A stretch of 64,000 nucleotides of DNA from assembly GCF_001949145.1 (NCBI RefSeq), contig NW_019091610.1, forward strand, positions 1-64,000. Reading direction: 5' to 3'. The notes beneath the pieces were generated by a model. It saw only the letters and a list, made by a program, of their open reading frames with translations, was not told the origin of the DNA and did not search any database. This DNA is from Acanthaster planci (lineage: Eukaryota > Echinodermata > Asteroidea > Valvatida > Acanthasteridae). Below, one piece after another: positions 46,343 through 58,731 of this stretch; the first letter of the stretch is position 1, and every line of letters starts with the position of its first letter. Both the position numbers and the translations under genes were made by a program.

Positions 46343-46511
46343 CTTTGCGCAGTTTTTCACAAACAGAAATTGACACCGTAAAATTAGTGTTCAAAGTAAC
46401 CAGACGGCTGACTTGTGACATGTTGATATTCTTTTTAGAGGGTTTTGGTTTCGTTTCGTTTTGTTTTTAGGTGTGTTGTTAAGTAGTGTGGCTCGTAGAA
46501 TTCATGGATAA

Positions 46512-46708
46512 TAGACCGATCCAGTAAGCCTTTCCCACTGCGCACGTGGACACTTTACAAGTGCTCTTCTCCAGTACCACACTACATGTTCCAGCCGCGC
46601 GCATGCATGGTGGATTCTTTGTGCACGCATGTGGGACACAAATCACGGCTGTGATTTGTCAGAAGACAAGTGGGCAGGGCTTAATTAATTAATTAATGGA
46701 TCGGTCTA
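46512..46708. mobile_element. MITE with TAGACCGATCC ends, copy 1
   Basis: Begins TAGACCGATCC and ends GGATCGGTCTA (perfect inverted 11-mers). Inner phrases TGCTCTTCTCCAG and CGGCTGTGATT are shared with 58555-58731. A flanking TA on each side would fit a TA target duplication. Confidence 0.75.
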
Positions 46709-47412
46709 AACATCAACGGACCGTTTTACAGAAGTGTGCAACTCCGAGCGGCTCCAGTTCAAAATCACGTTCGATCTCTGTTCCATGTGGGTTCCCGATT
46801 GTTCTCAACTTCTCATAGAGCATGCGCTCTTCATGAGCTGCAGTTTACTCTTTTTGTTTCGACGAACTAGTTTTCTTAATCACTTTAGAAAACGGATACG
46901 TGCTTCGATTTCAATCAGGTCTGTAACCTTTTTCTTGCCTGCTGAGGAAACGAATGTTTTTTTCAGAGTGATTAGGTCCATCACAAGTCCTGATTGCCGT
47001 TCACGGTTATAACGTAACACATTTTTCTGGAAAGTCGCTCAATATTATTGTTTCATTTTTTCTTTGGGGACGTAGGACCTCGTTGCAAGTTGAAGACAAC
47101 TTGGTTGTGTTTTTGACTAGTCTTATCTAATCACCGTAAAGTATTTTTAAAATAAGAAAATATTGAAGTAGTTTTTCTGTCCACCGCCTTAGAAAATATT
47201 TGACAGTATACTAAGCGGCATCTACCTAGAAAATATTTTTGCCACCCCTACCTCGGATATTTCAGAAGCTTTACGCTCCAGGGTGCCTTATTTAATCACT
47301 CTTTCGTCATGTATTATATGTTTATGAAGGTATTACGGTAACAATTATAACTTTTATATATTTTTGTTCATTTCATACATATGTATATCATTTCCTCAAT
47401 CATAGACCTGAC

Positions 47413-48108
47413 TATGGAGCGTCAAAAGTGGACAACCTCATTTTCTCATTTTCTGCTAGCATATTTTTGGGATTTTGGACTTTGCCTAAAGCATTTTCAA
47501 AAACGCAATTTTCCGCTCGGAAAGATTTGGATTTTACTTTAACAACTCTTCGTGGCGCGTCAAAAGTGGACAACTAAAAACTTCAAATTCCCACTGGCAA
47601 AAATTACTCTCATGCTCCAAAAATGGACAACCCCATTTTCCCATTTTTTGCCAGTAGATTTTCGGGTTTTTGGAATTTGCGTATAGGAATTTCAAAAACT
47701 CACTTTTCTGCTAGCAAAATTGGGCATTTACTTGAAGAAGTCTTCGTAGCGCGTCAAAAGTGGACAAGTAAAAACTTCAAATTTTCACTACCAAATTTTG
47801 TTTGATGCTCTCAAAGAGGATAACCCCATTTTCTGCAAGTAGATGTTCGGGGTTTTTGAAGTTTCACCACCCCTTTTCATAAAAACCTAATTTTCTGCCA
47901 GCAGAAATTTGGATTTTACTTTGCCGACAGTGGGGTGGTTCAAAAGTGGACAAGTTAAAAACTGGAAGGACGATTTTCTCCCTACGTTGAAATGGAACGG
48001 TCTGGGGAAGATTGGCATCACCTGACCCTGAAAACAAATAAGGTGGACGAAAGTTGCGAGAATAACAGAAAATGAGAAGATGAGGTTGTCCACTTTGGAC
48101 GCTCCATA
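47413..48108. mobile_element. 696-bp TIR element with internal subrepeats
   Basis: Left end TATGGAGCGTCAAAAGTGGA and right end (complemented) TATGGAGCGTCCAAAGTGGA belong to inverted repeats of about 43 bp with two differences. Both sides are flanked by CCTGAC (47407-47412, 48109-48114), a likely target duplication. The interior holds about three diverged units of 187-195 bp, each with GCGTCAAAAGTGGACAA-type text. There is no open frame able to encode a transposase, so it is non-autonomous. Confidence 0.8.
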
Positions 48109-48734
48109 CCTGACAGAAATGAAATTTCGTTTTAATGAGTCAACTTGTGGCACTTTTTTCAGGTACAGGATAGCATACCTCGAGTATCATACTTAAAGGT
48201 TATACTTATTTAAAATATTAAAATCAAACGAAATGACAGAAAGGTACAGATGTACAGACAATCTAATAACACATTACTTCAAGCACTCCTTCCCGCGAGG
48301 AGTAGACGTGATTTTTTGAATGTAGCTGCCGTGCATGCGTGATCACATGACTCATGGAAGACAATGCCTTGCGCTGCTATGGCTGTATAGAGGTGTTATG
48401 TAATCCAGTTTTATGTTAATGTATTTCTCCTTGGATACTTTGCCGGTCGTAACACACATCGAACCCGCTAAGAACTGCAGTTTCACATGCCTGTGTTAGT
48501 GGTCCGTACTTGAATGCATATACTGGGTGTAGGATTGGATTCAGTTAACATTGATTTACTTCAGATACTTTCGCAAAAGTTTAATCAATTCGCGTTTAAC
48601 ACTTTTTTGTGTCGACGAAGAAAGGTTCATGTATAAAATTTGATTCTTTAAAAGAACTATCAGGATTGCTATTGTTAGTTGGAATGAAGGTTATTTGCGA
48701 TATTCTACTTTTCTACTTATTAATTAAATTTGAA

Positions 48735-48901
48735 GCAAGATATGGGACTGACAGACCTCCACTTATGTTGGTCATTATTCTATCGGAATCTCAGGAATTA
48801 TTCCAAGATATTTTGGACAAGAACAATGTGTTAGGTAGCAAATAGTCTAGAGTGTAGTTTTGTACAAGAGTGGGGGTATACCCTTCCGTCTCATATCTTG
48901 C
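48735..48901. mobile_element. MITE, GCAAGATA family, copy 4
   Basis: Ends GCAAGATATGGGAC and TTCCGTCTCATATCTTGC (inverted); inner TGTTGGTCATTATTC and TCTCAGGAATTATT are shared with the other copies. Confidence 0.7.
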
Positions 48902-49029
48902 CGGGTACCGATATGCTTTGTTTGCCGTGAAGGCTTTATCACAGAACTTGTTAAGAAATGTCAGTTAATTTAGAATAGACCATTAGGGACTAGTCTTACA
49001 TGTTACTTCCGTGGTGGCACTCCGCTCCC

Positions 49030-49200
49030 GAGAAGTTGGTGCAAGCACGTTACGGCGTCTTTCTATGTGTGTCAACGCTTGCGCAAAGCGTTGCACGTCC
49101 GTCAAAATCGGGCCCGGGGAGATTTTGAAGGCTAAACGCAACGCACACGTGTGACATGATGCTGATGGGGTCGCTGTTGTGTGTCCGTGGGAGTGAAACG
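49030..49200. repeat. GC-rich foldback element (relative of 14160-14330)
   Basis: Core GTCAAAATC (49101-49109) pairs with GATTTTGA (49120-49127), and outer GCGTTGC text pairs with GCAACGC near 49138-49144. The left flank matches the complement of the right flank of the 14160 element. Confidence 0.6.
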
Positions 49201-51209
49201 AATGAACGCATCGTGTGCGCCATGCCCCCAAAATGGTACATATGGAAAGGCGCCTGTACACGCCTCCTCCACCAAGACAGTGGTGTGGCTTGCCTGTCGA
49301 CCATAGAGTACCGAAGTGAATACGTCACGCGCACAATTAGAGTGTAATAGGCACTAGCGCGAGAACCAGCGCGTGAACCAACACGCGCGCGTACTCCATT
49401 CGTTTGCGCTGCACTTTGTGGTTCACAGTGACGTCACACTTCGGTACTATTGCCATGATGCTTGTCTGGTTCCCGTAGACCATTTGGATAGAGTTATACA
49501 ACTTCACATATTGATAAAACAGAAAAGACTATTTTTTTCCTGCTAGGCTGAGTTTGACAATATTACTTTGAGTGGTAGAAAAGCAAGATGGCTGCCCCAT
49601 ACTAGAGGTCTGTAGTCTGCAACCGCGCCTCAAGTTTCGAAACTGCGGCGTGAGTATGGTACCCACGTAGTAACGGTGTCTTATCGGATTAATAAAAGGT
49701 GTTCAGAATTATCAGGCAAGTAGATGAAATATCTTATTCCTCCATGCTTCAACCCCTGTGTCATTTGAGGATTCGATATCAGTGGTATGGACTATATACA
49801 AGTATATGTACAGTGCAACGTGTGCTTTTGAATTAAAAATGAGAGTGCCGTGGCTGGAAGACTCAGCCCAGCATCGTGTGTAGGCTATGTTGGGGAAAGT
49901 GTTTACCTGTGGGCCAACCTACACCGAACACAACGTGGTCTGTTGCAAGCGTGCGAGACTCCATGTATGTACACTGTACATGTAGGCCTTCTGCCGATGA
50001 CGTCATCCAATCAGCCTAGAGCGCGAACGGCCCAAGGGGGTGGACGGGGAAACGCGGGATCTTTTTATCAATATCAATAGGGTAAACACTGAATTTATGA
50101 TGTTTTTTAAATGGTTTCGTATTTATTGTTATTTTGAAATACTTCACGTGAACTAAATGTTTTCAATTTCTGGTAACCATCAACAAAACGCCGTTGGTTC
50201 ACGTGTCCTTAGTTTTAGGCGTGGGAATCTGCCAGCCGAAATGAATATCAATGTAGGCCAGTTTTGGTTTTGGTTTCGACCAAACTACTGCAATGGCACT
50301 GGCGGAGACAGACAAAATTGAGCGACAATGAAATACAGCCACACAACATGAAAAAGGGAAAATTCTTGGAAATTGATCAACCCACCCCTAGTGCAGAAAT
50401 GTGGCTGGCCTAATACATTGTGATAAGGAAGTGATTTCTACTTTTAATTCTATCCCATCGGCCGAAACTCCCCTCCAAAACCATGGCCAGCATCACATCT
50501 ATTCAACTGCACAGACTCCTCGCAATGAGACGATATACGAACAATTTCGTTTCTGTTTACATCTGCAGTGGACTGTGCACTCAGGTGATGTCATTATGAG
50601 GTTGCAATTTTGGCCAGTTGCAACGGATAAAACTACATCCTTAACTGCATCAAACAATATCCACCACACATCATCGCCATAGATAAACAAGTTCAAAAAC
50701 GTACACAGTTGAATACATGTACAATGTAAACATCCTGCTTCCAACTAAGCAATGTTTATCACGATTCCTGTATCCGATCCAATCATTTTGTCTCATTTAA
50801 AATAAACTTTACAATTCAAACTAACAGTGAGTTGGCACGAAACTACCATGATTTTTAAATTTCAATTCTGAAGTCCAGCCACTTACATGTTATTGATATT
50901 ACTCACATTTGAAATTAACACAACTTCTGCATTACTGGGAAAAAATGGGGCGAACGGACATTCTAAAAACAATGGAGCAGTACACAGCTTCCGCCACAGT
51001 ACAAAAGCTCTGCATAACACATACTGCAAACATGGAAAACCTAGCGCAGAGAAACAGAGCTACAACTTTATGACTGCAGTCGCAAATTTTATGACATGGT
51101 CAATGAGCAAACTGGATCACCGAGTCACTGTGTTATGAGTGACACCAGCAGCCTACTCAAAAGCAATACATACGATTTGACACGTACACGCCTACAGCAC
51201 ATTTTGTAT

Positions 51210-51353
51210 CACCTCCTCATTTCGGAAACTTGAGAGTAGAAACAAAAGCAATTAAGTAAAATTTCATAACGATTTAACACCTGTCTCGTCTCACAATTTG
51301 ATATTGGTGATAAAACGTGCCTTCAATGTTTTAATTCAGAATCTTGAAAAAAA
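51210..51353. repeat. Dispersed ~144-bp repeat, copy 1
   Basis: Same order of phrases as 52635-52778 (GAAAGCAATTAAGTAAAATT in copy 2, ACAAAAGCAATTAAG here; GGTGATAAAACGTGCCT in both; AATCTTGAAAAAAA at both ends). Confidence 0.75.
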
Positions 51354-52634
51354 GTACAGTACATAAAAAGAACTGACGATCACTCCCTTTGTGTGGTGCC
51401 ATGCCTTCTGTTGAAGCACATGTACAGTGGAGTATGGTGTCTAATCACGAACAAATGAATGAACCACATGTATACCTTTAAAGGCAGTCAGCGCTTCCCG
51501 ACTTTTCGTCATTGTTCCAGAATTCCGTAAATAATTCAGGCAGCCTAATAACAACTAAGGGGTGCAAGGAGATAACTTTATTGGACTTACATGTGTTTGG
51601 ACTTGGGCTGTAAGTATTGACCTCGTATTCGATGTGATTCTGTGACAATTTTATGATTGGATTCTTTTCATGACCAGTTGATTACTTTGCATACTTTAAC
51701 CATGGAGGAAGGAGGGGCTCAGTCCATTTCTCCGATGTTTGTCACGCTTATAATCGATGTAGGCCTATACCACTGTCACAATCTGGGTCGTAGTTTCTGA
51801 AGGACTGTATTGTTATTTACAGTTTTCACGGAGCCATTTGCCACAAATAAACCAGAGGCTTCAGTTGAGACCCTTGGTAATCCTGTATTTGGAACATCGG
51901 TTTCCGAAATTAACATAAATTAGCCATGCCAGTTTTCAGGCAAAGCCGATTTCAGGCTTTTTGTTAAAAACGGACTAAATTCTGGCCTTAATGTCCAATT
52001 TTAACTTCTCTGGCCATATTTTCTGGTTCTGGATAAAAACTGATTGACATTTTCCATTTTAATGTTATCCCCCATATTACCACAGTTTATACATACGCAC
52101 CGGTCACCAGGGTGTACTCCATAACAGATGTACACTACATTATACATAAATCATATTCAAGTCTCCAACTTGCAACAATTGTTAATTCCATTGTATTGCA
52201 ACTACACATATTAAAACACCCTTTGTCTTTGATACCTTTTTAAGTACATAAAATAAAAATTATAAATAATTCTCTTTCTACCTTATGAACTATTTATATA
52301 TTTGTAAGATTTCTTGAAGTATTACACACAGCACATTCGTTACCGGTACATCTGAAATACCATTTAAGTATGACACAACTACAATTGAATGTGTTGCAAT
52401 CATCACTGGATTTACATTACTCACATACTTAATTATTATCACCATCCTACGAATCCATTCAGAAAGTTGCTCTGCAAAACAAAGCACTGGCCACACATGT
52501 ACATGTAGCTCTTCAACTCATTCTCTACGGCTTTGCACTCGTTGAAGAAAAAAATGAGTATCATTTTCATTTGAGAAATGCAAATAACATGAGGCACAAC
52601 AGACATTCGACGGTTGGCCAGATTGAATTGAAAT

Positions 52635-52778
52635 CACCTCCCCATTCAGAAACTTGAGGGTAGAAATGAAAGCAATTAAGTAAAATTTTATAACGAATTA
52701 ACACTTGTCTCGTCTCGCAATTTCATATTGGTGATAAAACGTGCCTGCAATGTTATAATCCAGAATCTTGAAAAAAAA
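52635..52778. repeat. Dispersed ~144-bp repeat, copy 2
   Basis: Direct-orientation relative of 51210-51353, about 1.4 kb further. No terminal inverted repeats seen. Confidence 0.75.
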
Positions 52779-53877
52779 CATGGCAGACTCGGAACATACA
52801 CTGACCACGCGATAGTCTGGAGACATTCCATTCAACATTTTCTGCAACTGATTTGGAGAACAAGACTGAAAACTGCTTTCCTATGAAAATGGCTTATGAC
52901 CGCCAACTGTATCCTGAAAACTGTATCTGGTATGCAACGGCAATGAAGCCATTACCGCGATAAATACTACAAAGTGGCTACATCCAGCATGACGTTTTCA
53001 CAGTATCTGACAAACTTGAAACTTAAAACATCTTTGGGGAAATTTTAAGTGAAAAGAAAGCCACCTGACAGGCCAAAACTCATTATGCTGGTAGGTACAC
53101 ATGTAGCAAATGCTGCTTCAACAATTTGGAGAGCTCAGCAAGATATCGGGGAGGACCAGTCAACTACAGTGCACATAATACTGCATTTTAGCTGGTTACC
53201 ATTTCTTTTTCTGCTTAGCCTATTTATGGAACTTCCCCTGCACTGTGCAGTGGGCTGCAAATGATGTTTGGGTGAAAGCACATTGTTAAACGTGGCCAAA
53301 AACAAGCCAAAATTTGGTTTAAGCAAATATATACAGAAAAATATTCAGCCATAAATACATGTACAACAATACACCTTATATGCAGAACGTTCTTTCATGC
53401 TGGAAAAAGGTAAGAGCTACATGGACGTCTGGTGTACGTAGTTTGAGCAATTTATCACAATGCAGCACCTGCTATTAGAGAAGCTGGCATAGATTGAAGT
53501 CAACTGTACTGTCCAATAACATTCTGCCTTCACTGCTTTCAAAAGCAGAACCTACACATTCTGACACTGAACACTGTGAGACTTAAAAATATCCCGCTAG
53601 TCTCCGATTGAGACGACAAAGTGTCCAAGAGGTTGGCATAATGCCCCGAAAGTCAAATGTGACTTTTGAAAGTCATCATACCAACTGCATCCAGATAAAC
53701 AACAACCAGGAATTTCACAACTCTTCAACTAAAAAAGAAGATTGTTAAGTTGTAAAGGGACTCTACATGTACCTGTAAGCTCCAAGTAGGTACAACTATG
53801 ACATAATCTCATATCCAAGCTGTATCCAACACGAATCTCCAGAGCTACTTCACTGTGTATTGTTGGTATGTTGGGGT

Positions 53878-54115
53878 GTTGTGTCATCTAATGGAGAGGG
53901 TTTTTGACTCCGGACATTGGGCTGGGATTTGAATCCAGCAGCTACAGGCAGTATTCAACAGTGCCATGACTTTGCACAAGTCACAACATCCCCACTCGCC
54001 CTTCACCACTTACGTGTTTGACCCTGTGAGGGCAGACAACACACACGCCTTTATAAGCGGCACAGACTACATGTGAGACAGTGGTATAATGAATAAAAGA
54101 CATATATAAACCAAC
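53878..54115 (+). repeat. Candidate tRNA-derived SINE
   Basis: GTGTCATCTAATGGAGAGG resembles an A-box region, and GGGATTTGAATCC (from 53934) a B box, about 50 bases apart; a non-tRNA body follows. Two B-box mismatches make this tentative. Confidence 0.4.
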
Positions 54116-54918
54116 CAATTAGAACAAGCTGCATTATTGTGCACATATTAATACAATAATACACATATACAAAGCAGATTATAAATGTTAAACCATTCAA
54201 CACTTTGATAATAATTTCTACAGTGCCTGTACTTTCATTTCTTCAGTCAAATACATGTGTTACGGAGTGGCATTATGCGGCTATCATATCCCTGTCGGAA
54301 CACTTGAGCACAAGCCATTAATAAACACACACAGTGAATGCTATTCCTGGAGTCACACCGTCTTCATAACAACATGTGCATACTTGTATATGTACTTTTT
54401 CTGAAGCAGTTTTATTAAAGCCGATGCCCATAAAACATACATTAAGTAAACACAAAATAGAGCCAAAAGGAATACATGTACATGTATTACTGCACAGCTA
54501 TATGCACTTGATGCTAGGTCAAACACAGCTTTAATGTTTATATGATTTGATAAATTGCATATAAATTTGCTTAGCTCTTTCAAAGAGAGATTCTGATGTC
54601 ATCTCACACTCTGTGAGGTAGCTGGACTGCTTTTGATACCAAAGTTTACAGAAAAACACACAAGCACCAGATCATGTGACAACTGGATGGAGACTGCACA
54701 GACCCAAGCCACCCAATCTCACTGGATGAGCAAGGGCAAAAGCTTTCCCAGCTTCTACAATTTCATTGGCTACAAATACACCCCAACACTTTTATTCTTG
54801 CAGTCTGATTGGCTGAGCGCACATGCATCTGTACACATGGTACTCAGTTTCTATGATATTACATGTATCTATACAGTAGCTACCAACTGGACAAATTACC
54901 AGGCAACTTGGAAGGTTT

Positions 54919-55158
54919 GCACCTCCAAGTGGCACTTCCCAATTCTTTATTACACACACAGGATCTAACGGCAATACATGTATGAAGATCCGAAGTTGGC
55001 ACCTCCAAGTGGCACCTCCCAATTCTTTATTACACACACAGGCTCTAACGGCAGTACATGTATGAAGATCCCAAGTTGGCACCTCCAAGTGGCACCTCCC
55101 AATTCTTTATTACACACACAGGATCTAACGGCAATACATGTATGAAGATCCCAAGTTG
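54919..55158 (+). repeat. 80-bp minisatellite, 3 units
   Basis: Three head-to-tail units with exact 80-base period beginning GCACCTCCAAGTGGCAC and ending GAAGATCCCAAGTT, only a few substitutions between units. Repeated peptides on the minus strand are a by-product. Confidence 0.9.
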
Positions 55159-56615
55159 CAAAAGGACCAAAGTCGATGGTTGAAGAAACGTGCACAAAAC
55201 AAATGGACTTTTGGTCAGAAGAGGAAGAAGAAGAAGGAAGAAAAAAAAAACAGAACAAAAAGAATGACTCACTTCACTGATTCCACTAGTGGCCTTTACT
55301 TCCTGTAAGGCTGTTAATAATGAAGTCATGGCATAAGGTTAATGAAAAGCAGACAATCCATGGTCATTCCTTTTCCCAACAGATTGCCCAGGACTCAATA
55401 GACTGCCAGCATCCAACAAACAGCACAAAACTACCGGTAGACTCAAAGAAGTACCTGTGTTTGGTAAATTAGTATATTCAAACCTCCATGTAAACCATGA
55501 TGAAGCTTGCTTGCCTGCTGGAGACGAGTCTAGTTTATCGAGGTCAACTCCAACACCGGTACATCAAGAAACCGGTGGAATTCTTGAAAGTCAAGATGTG
55601 AGCAGAGGAACAGTCGACAGCACGAGGAAACATTCAGGAAGATACTGACTGATTTGAGGAAATGACATTGGGACCGGTTCATCTTGTGGCGCTCTGCCGA
55701 AAGCCGCAGCAGCATTTCACCCTGGTGTCGCTGAAGCGGCAAAGAGCCAGAGTTTAAGTTGGTGGTAACTCGCAGATGAAGTGTTCATGTGAAACACAGC
55801 CAACATGAATTCTCATAGCGGTACGTGTACGAGTGTTTATTCATGTTGAAGAAGTAATACTCATTTCTGTGTGAAGTTTGAATACTCTGTATTTCTGCAC
55901 AAAGGTGACCGGCTCTGGAAAAATGGGTAATAAGTCGCCAGATTCAGGCTACAAGTTTTTGATGTGGCTGGATTCTGTACTTCAAAAGCTAGAATTTGGT
56001 ACATGAATGACCCCTGTAGCATGTTGCGTTCCGCAGATGCATATACCGGTACATGTACATGGACATCTGTTTATCCACATTTTCAGATGTAATAAATTAA
56101 ACTTTTCAAGAAAAAGCTCAAAGTGTAGCGATTGGAAGCACAATTCTATATAGGATTTCCTACTGATTGATGAATTTTTCATCTTTTTTCATCAGAATCC
56201 ATGTTTCTAATCACGAATTCTAAAAATATAAATATTATAGAAGCACTAAATGAAAAAAACACAAAGATCATGTTTTTGAACAAATTTTGCCCTCTCCAAA
56301 TGGATTAGGCCATAACGTTTTGGCTTTGCTCAACTTATTACCCATTTTTTCAGAGCAGGTCACAAATCTAAAATTGCATTGGTTACTTTTACTTGTGTCT
56401 GTTGAAATCTTATGTTTACGGATATTTCAGAGTATGAAGGACACTGTAATAGATATTTGCATGTACATGATGTATGTAGCTTTCTTCAGCATTTGGAAAA
56501 TATCTGGTATAGAACAACTACTTGTAGTGAGAAGCGTACATTTGGGATTTCATTTGATTTTCTGATAACTACTCTGCATTGTGATGTGCAGTTATCTGCG
56601 CTAACCTTACATACT

Positions 56616-56881
56616 TAGTGTGGACTTGAGAACAAAAGATGCCCACACGATGCAGGAAAGGAAGACGTTCTGTGGACTTACATATGTCCACAAGACGTTT
56701 CCCCTTCTCTAAAAAAGTTTAGAGGCATTTTGGGGTGGGGTCATCTATCATAAATGGAAGAGGAAAAGTAAAGGAAACTTTGTACAAAAAGCCAGCTGAA
56801 AATTGTGTTCCCAGTCCAAGAAAAACAAGTATTTTCACTGAGTTTTCTTAACTGCACGAAAAGAAAGGAATGTCCACACTA
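56616..56881. mobile_element. MITE with TAGTGTGG / CCACACTA ends (copy 2)
   Basis: Starts TAGTGTGGACTT and ends AATGTCCACACTA, inverted ends; inner text as at 15854-16081. Confidence 0.7.
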
Positions 56882-56914
56882 GGTATGTAAGATAAGTGTG
56901 CCTGTGTGTGTGTT

Positions 56915-57510
56915 CGTTTGTTTTTGTTCACAGAGGCAGGCTATTCTGCTAGTCAAGGGAAGGTGGCAAAAGTTTGATTCTGAGAAGACAGAGCAATACT
57001 GCGGAGGATTATCAAAGAAACTTGACGTGAAAAACAAACCCAGAGACCAGGAAAAGTGTCAACACTTGGAGCCCCATCCTCTCTTCAACTGTGTAGGTTA
57101 TAAAAAATACAAATGCATCACTTGAAGATCTCACCAGAAAAACCAAGGGGTGTTAAAGTTTGGCCTCTGGAAAACTGTGTAGATTTAGGTTCAGACGAAC
57201 TATTCTGCTTCTGTGATGTACAGTCATGACAGTTGTCTCTGTGGGGGTTTTTTTGTTCACAGAAGCAACAGTCAAGGGAAGGTAGCAAAAGTTTGACTCT
57301 GAGAAGACGGGGCGATACTGTGGAGGATTATCAAAGAAACTTGACGTGAAAAACAAACCCAGAGACCAGGAAAAATGTCAACACTTGGAGCCCCATCCTC
57401 TCTTCAACTGTGTAGGTTATAAAAATACAAATGCATCACTTGAAGATCTCACTAGAAAAACCAAGGGGTGTTAAAGTTTGGCCTCTGGAAAACTGGGCAG
57501 ATGTAGGTGA
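56915..57510 (+). repeat. Tandem duplication, two ~280-bp units offset by 319
   Basis: Units about 56915-57195 and 57240-57510 share long nearly identical text (TATCAAAGAAACTTGACGTG, CAACACTTGGAGCCCCATCC, GTTAAAGTTTGGCCTCTGG). It lies directly after the MITE at 56616-56881. No coding sense recognised. Confidence 0.8.
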
Positions 57511-58554
57511 AAAATGACTTGATGTCTTGTCAATCTCGATAATTCCACTAACAAATTGGCATGATGTGCCACTTTGCATTCAAAGCAGAATCATCAGCAC
57601 TAGCTGGATCTAAATACCCACACACAAAAATCACAACTGCATCATCTTTCAAATCGCCATCTTCCAACAGGAGGAGAAAGAAGTTAAATAGCAGAGCATG
57701 GACTGAAAAAAATGAGATGTAGATGACACTGCCACACAGTGTCGGAGTCAAGACCCCTTGAGACCATCACAAGACTTTAAAGAATGCTGCACTGCACTGA
57801 CGTGTTAAACTGAACATTAATGTACCTGTACATGAAAACCATACTTATAAAATCGTACAGAGAGATAAGGTACCATTACCTGTGCTTGTACTTTTGAAGT
57901 ACAACTCATCAATATCTTAAAGTACATGTAAATAAATCGTAAGAACAAGCCTGGGACATTAATATTAACCCTTGCTCTTGTTTTCACTCCAATAGTCCTG
58001 TTAAAAAAAGTGGCTATGTTTATTACATGGCCCTCCACTAACGGCCCGACCACTTCAATGGAGAAACTGTGTACACTTCAAGAAACACTGCAAAGAAAAC
58101 TGGAGGTCAGCTTGGTCCAGCTAGTGTATTACACTGACAAGCAAAGCCACATGCCACAATCCTCTTGAGTACACTGGAGTGTACTTCTGTTGGGCTGTGC
58201 AGTAAAATCACTCTACTGGTAATGCAAAGAATCCTCCAATGCACGCCAGCTGCAGTGCCTTGGCAGGTGCTACTGACTTGCAGTAAATTGCTCTCGTAGA
58301 GCAAGGGTTAAGGTACTGTATGTGATTCCGAGAAATACATGATAGCTAAGGTGAATGTACTATGCAAAAGATACGTGTAGATTAAATATTAAACATGCCA
58401 CAATGCTGATATGATCATATTAGACTGACACCTGTCCACATCAGCAACCGATGGACATGTACTGTGATATATTCAAATCACTTCACATTCCGTTATTGAC
58501 CTTGCTGTTTTGTGCGCTACTGGCCAACACAAAATGCCAGCCACGTCTTTGCAA

Positions 58555-58731
58555 TAGACCGATCCAGCAAGTGCCGCCGACTGCACACCCAGGCACTTAG
58601 CCGTTGCTCTTCTCCAGCGCCATGCTACAGGTTCCTGCTGTGTGCATCATACACGCGTGCACACTATGTCAGACATGAATCGCGGCTGTGATTGATCAGA
58701 AAGCAATGGGCGGCGCTTGAAGGATCGGTCT
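58555..58731. mobile_element. MITE with TAGACCGATCC ends, copy 2
   Basis: Begins TAGACCGATCC, ends GGATCGGTCT; relative of 46512-46708. Confidence 0.7.

Noticed and set aside
54792-55329. Repeated minus-strand peptides around the 80-bp array
   Set aside because: They follow from the DNA repeat and its non-multiple-of-three period; no gene structure.
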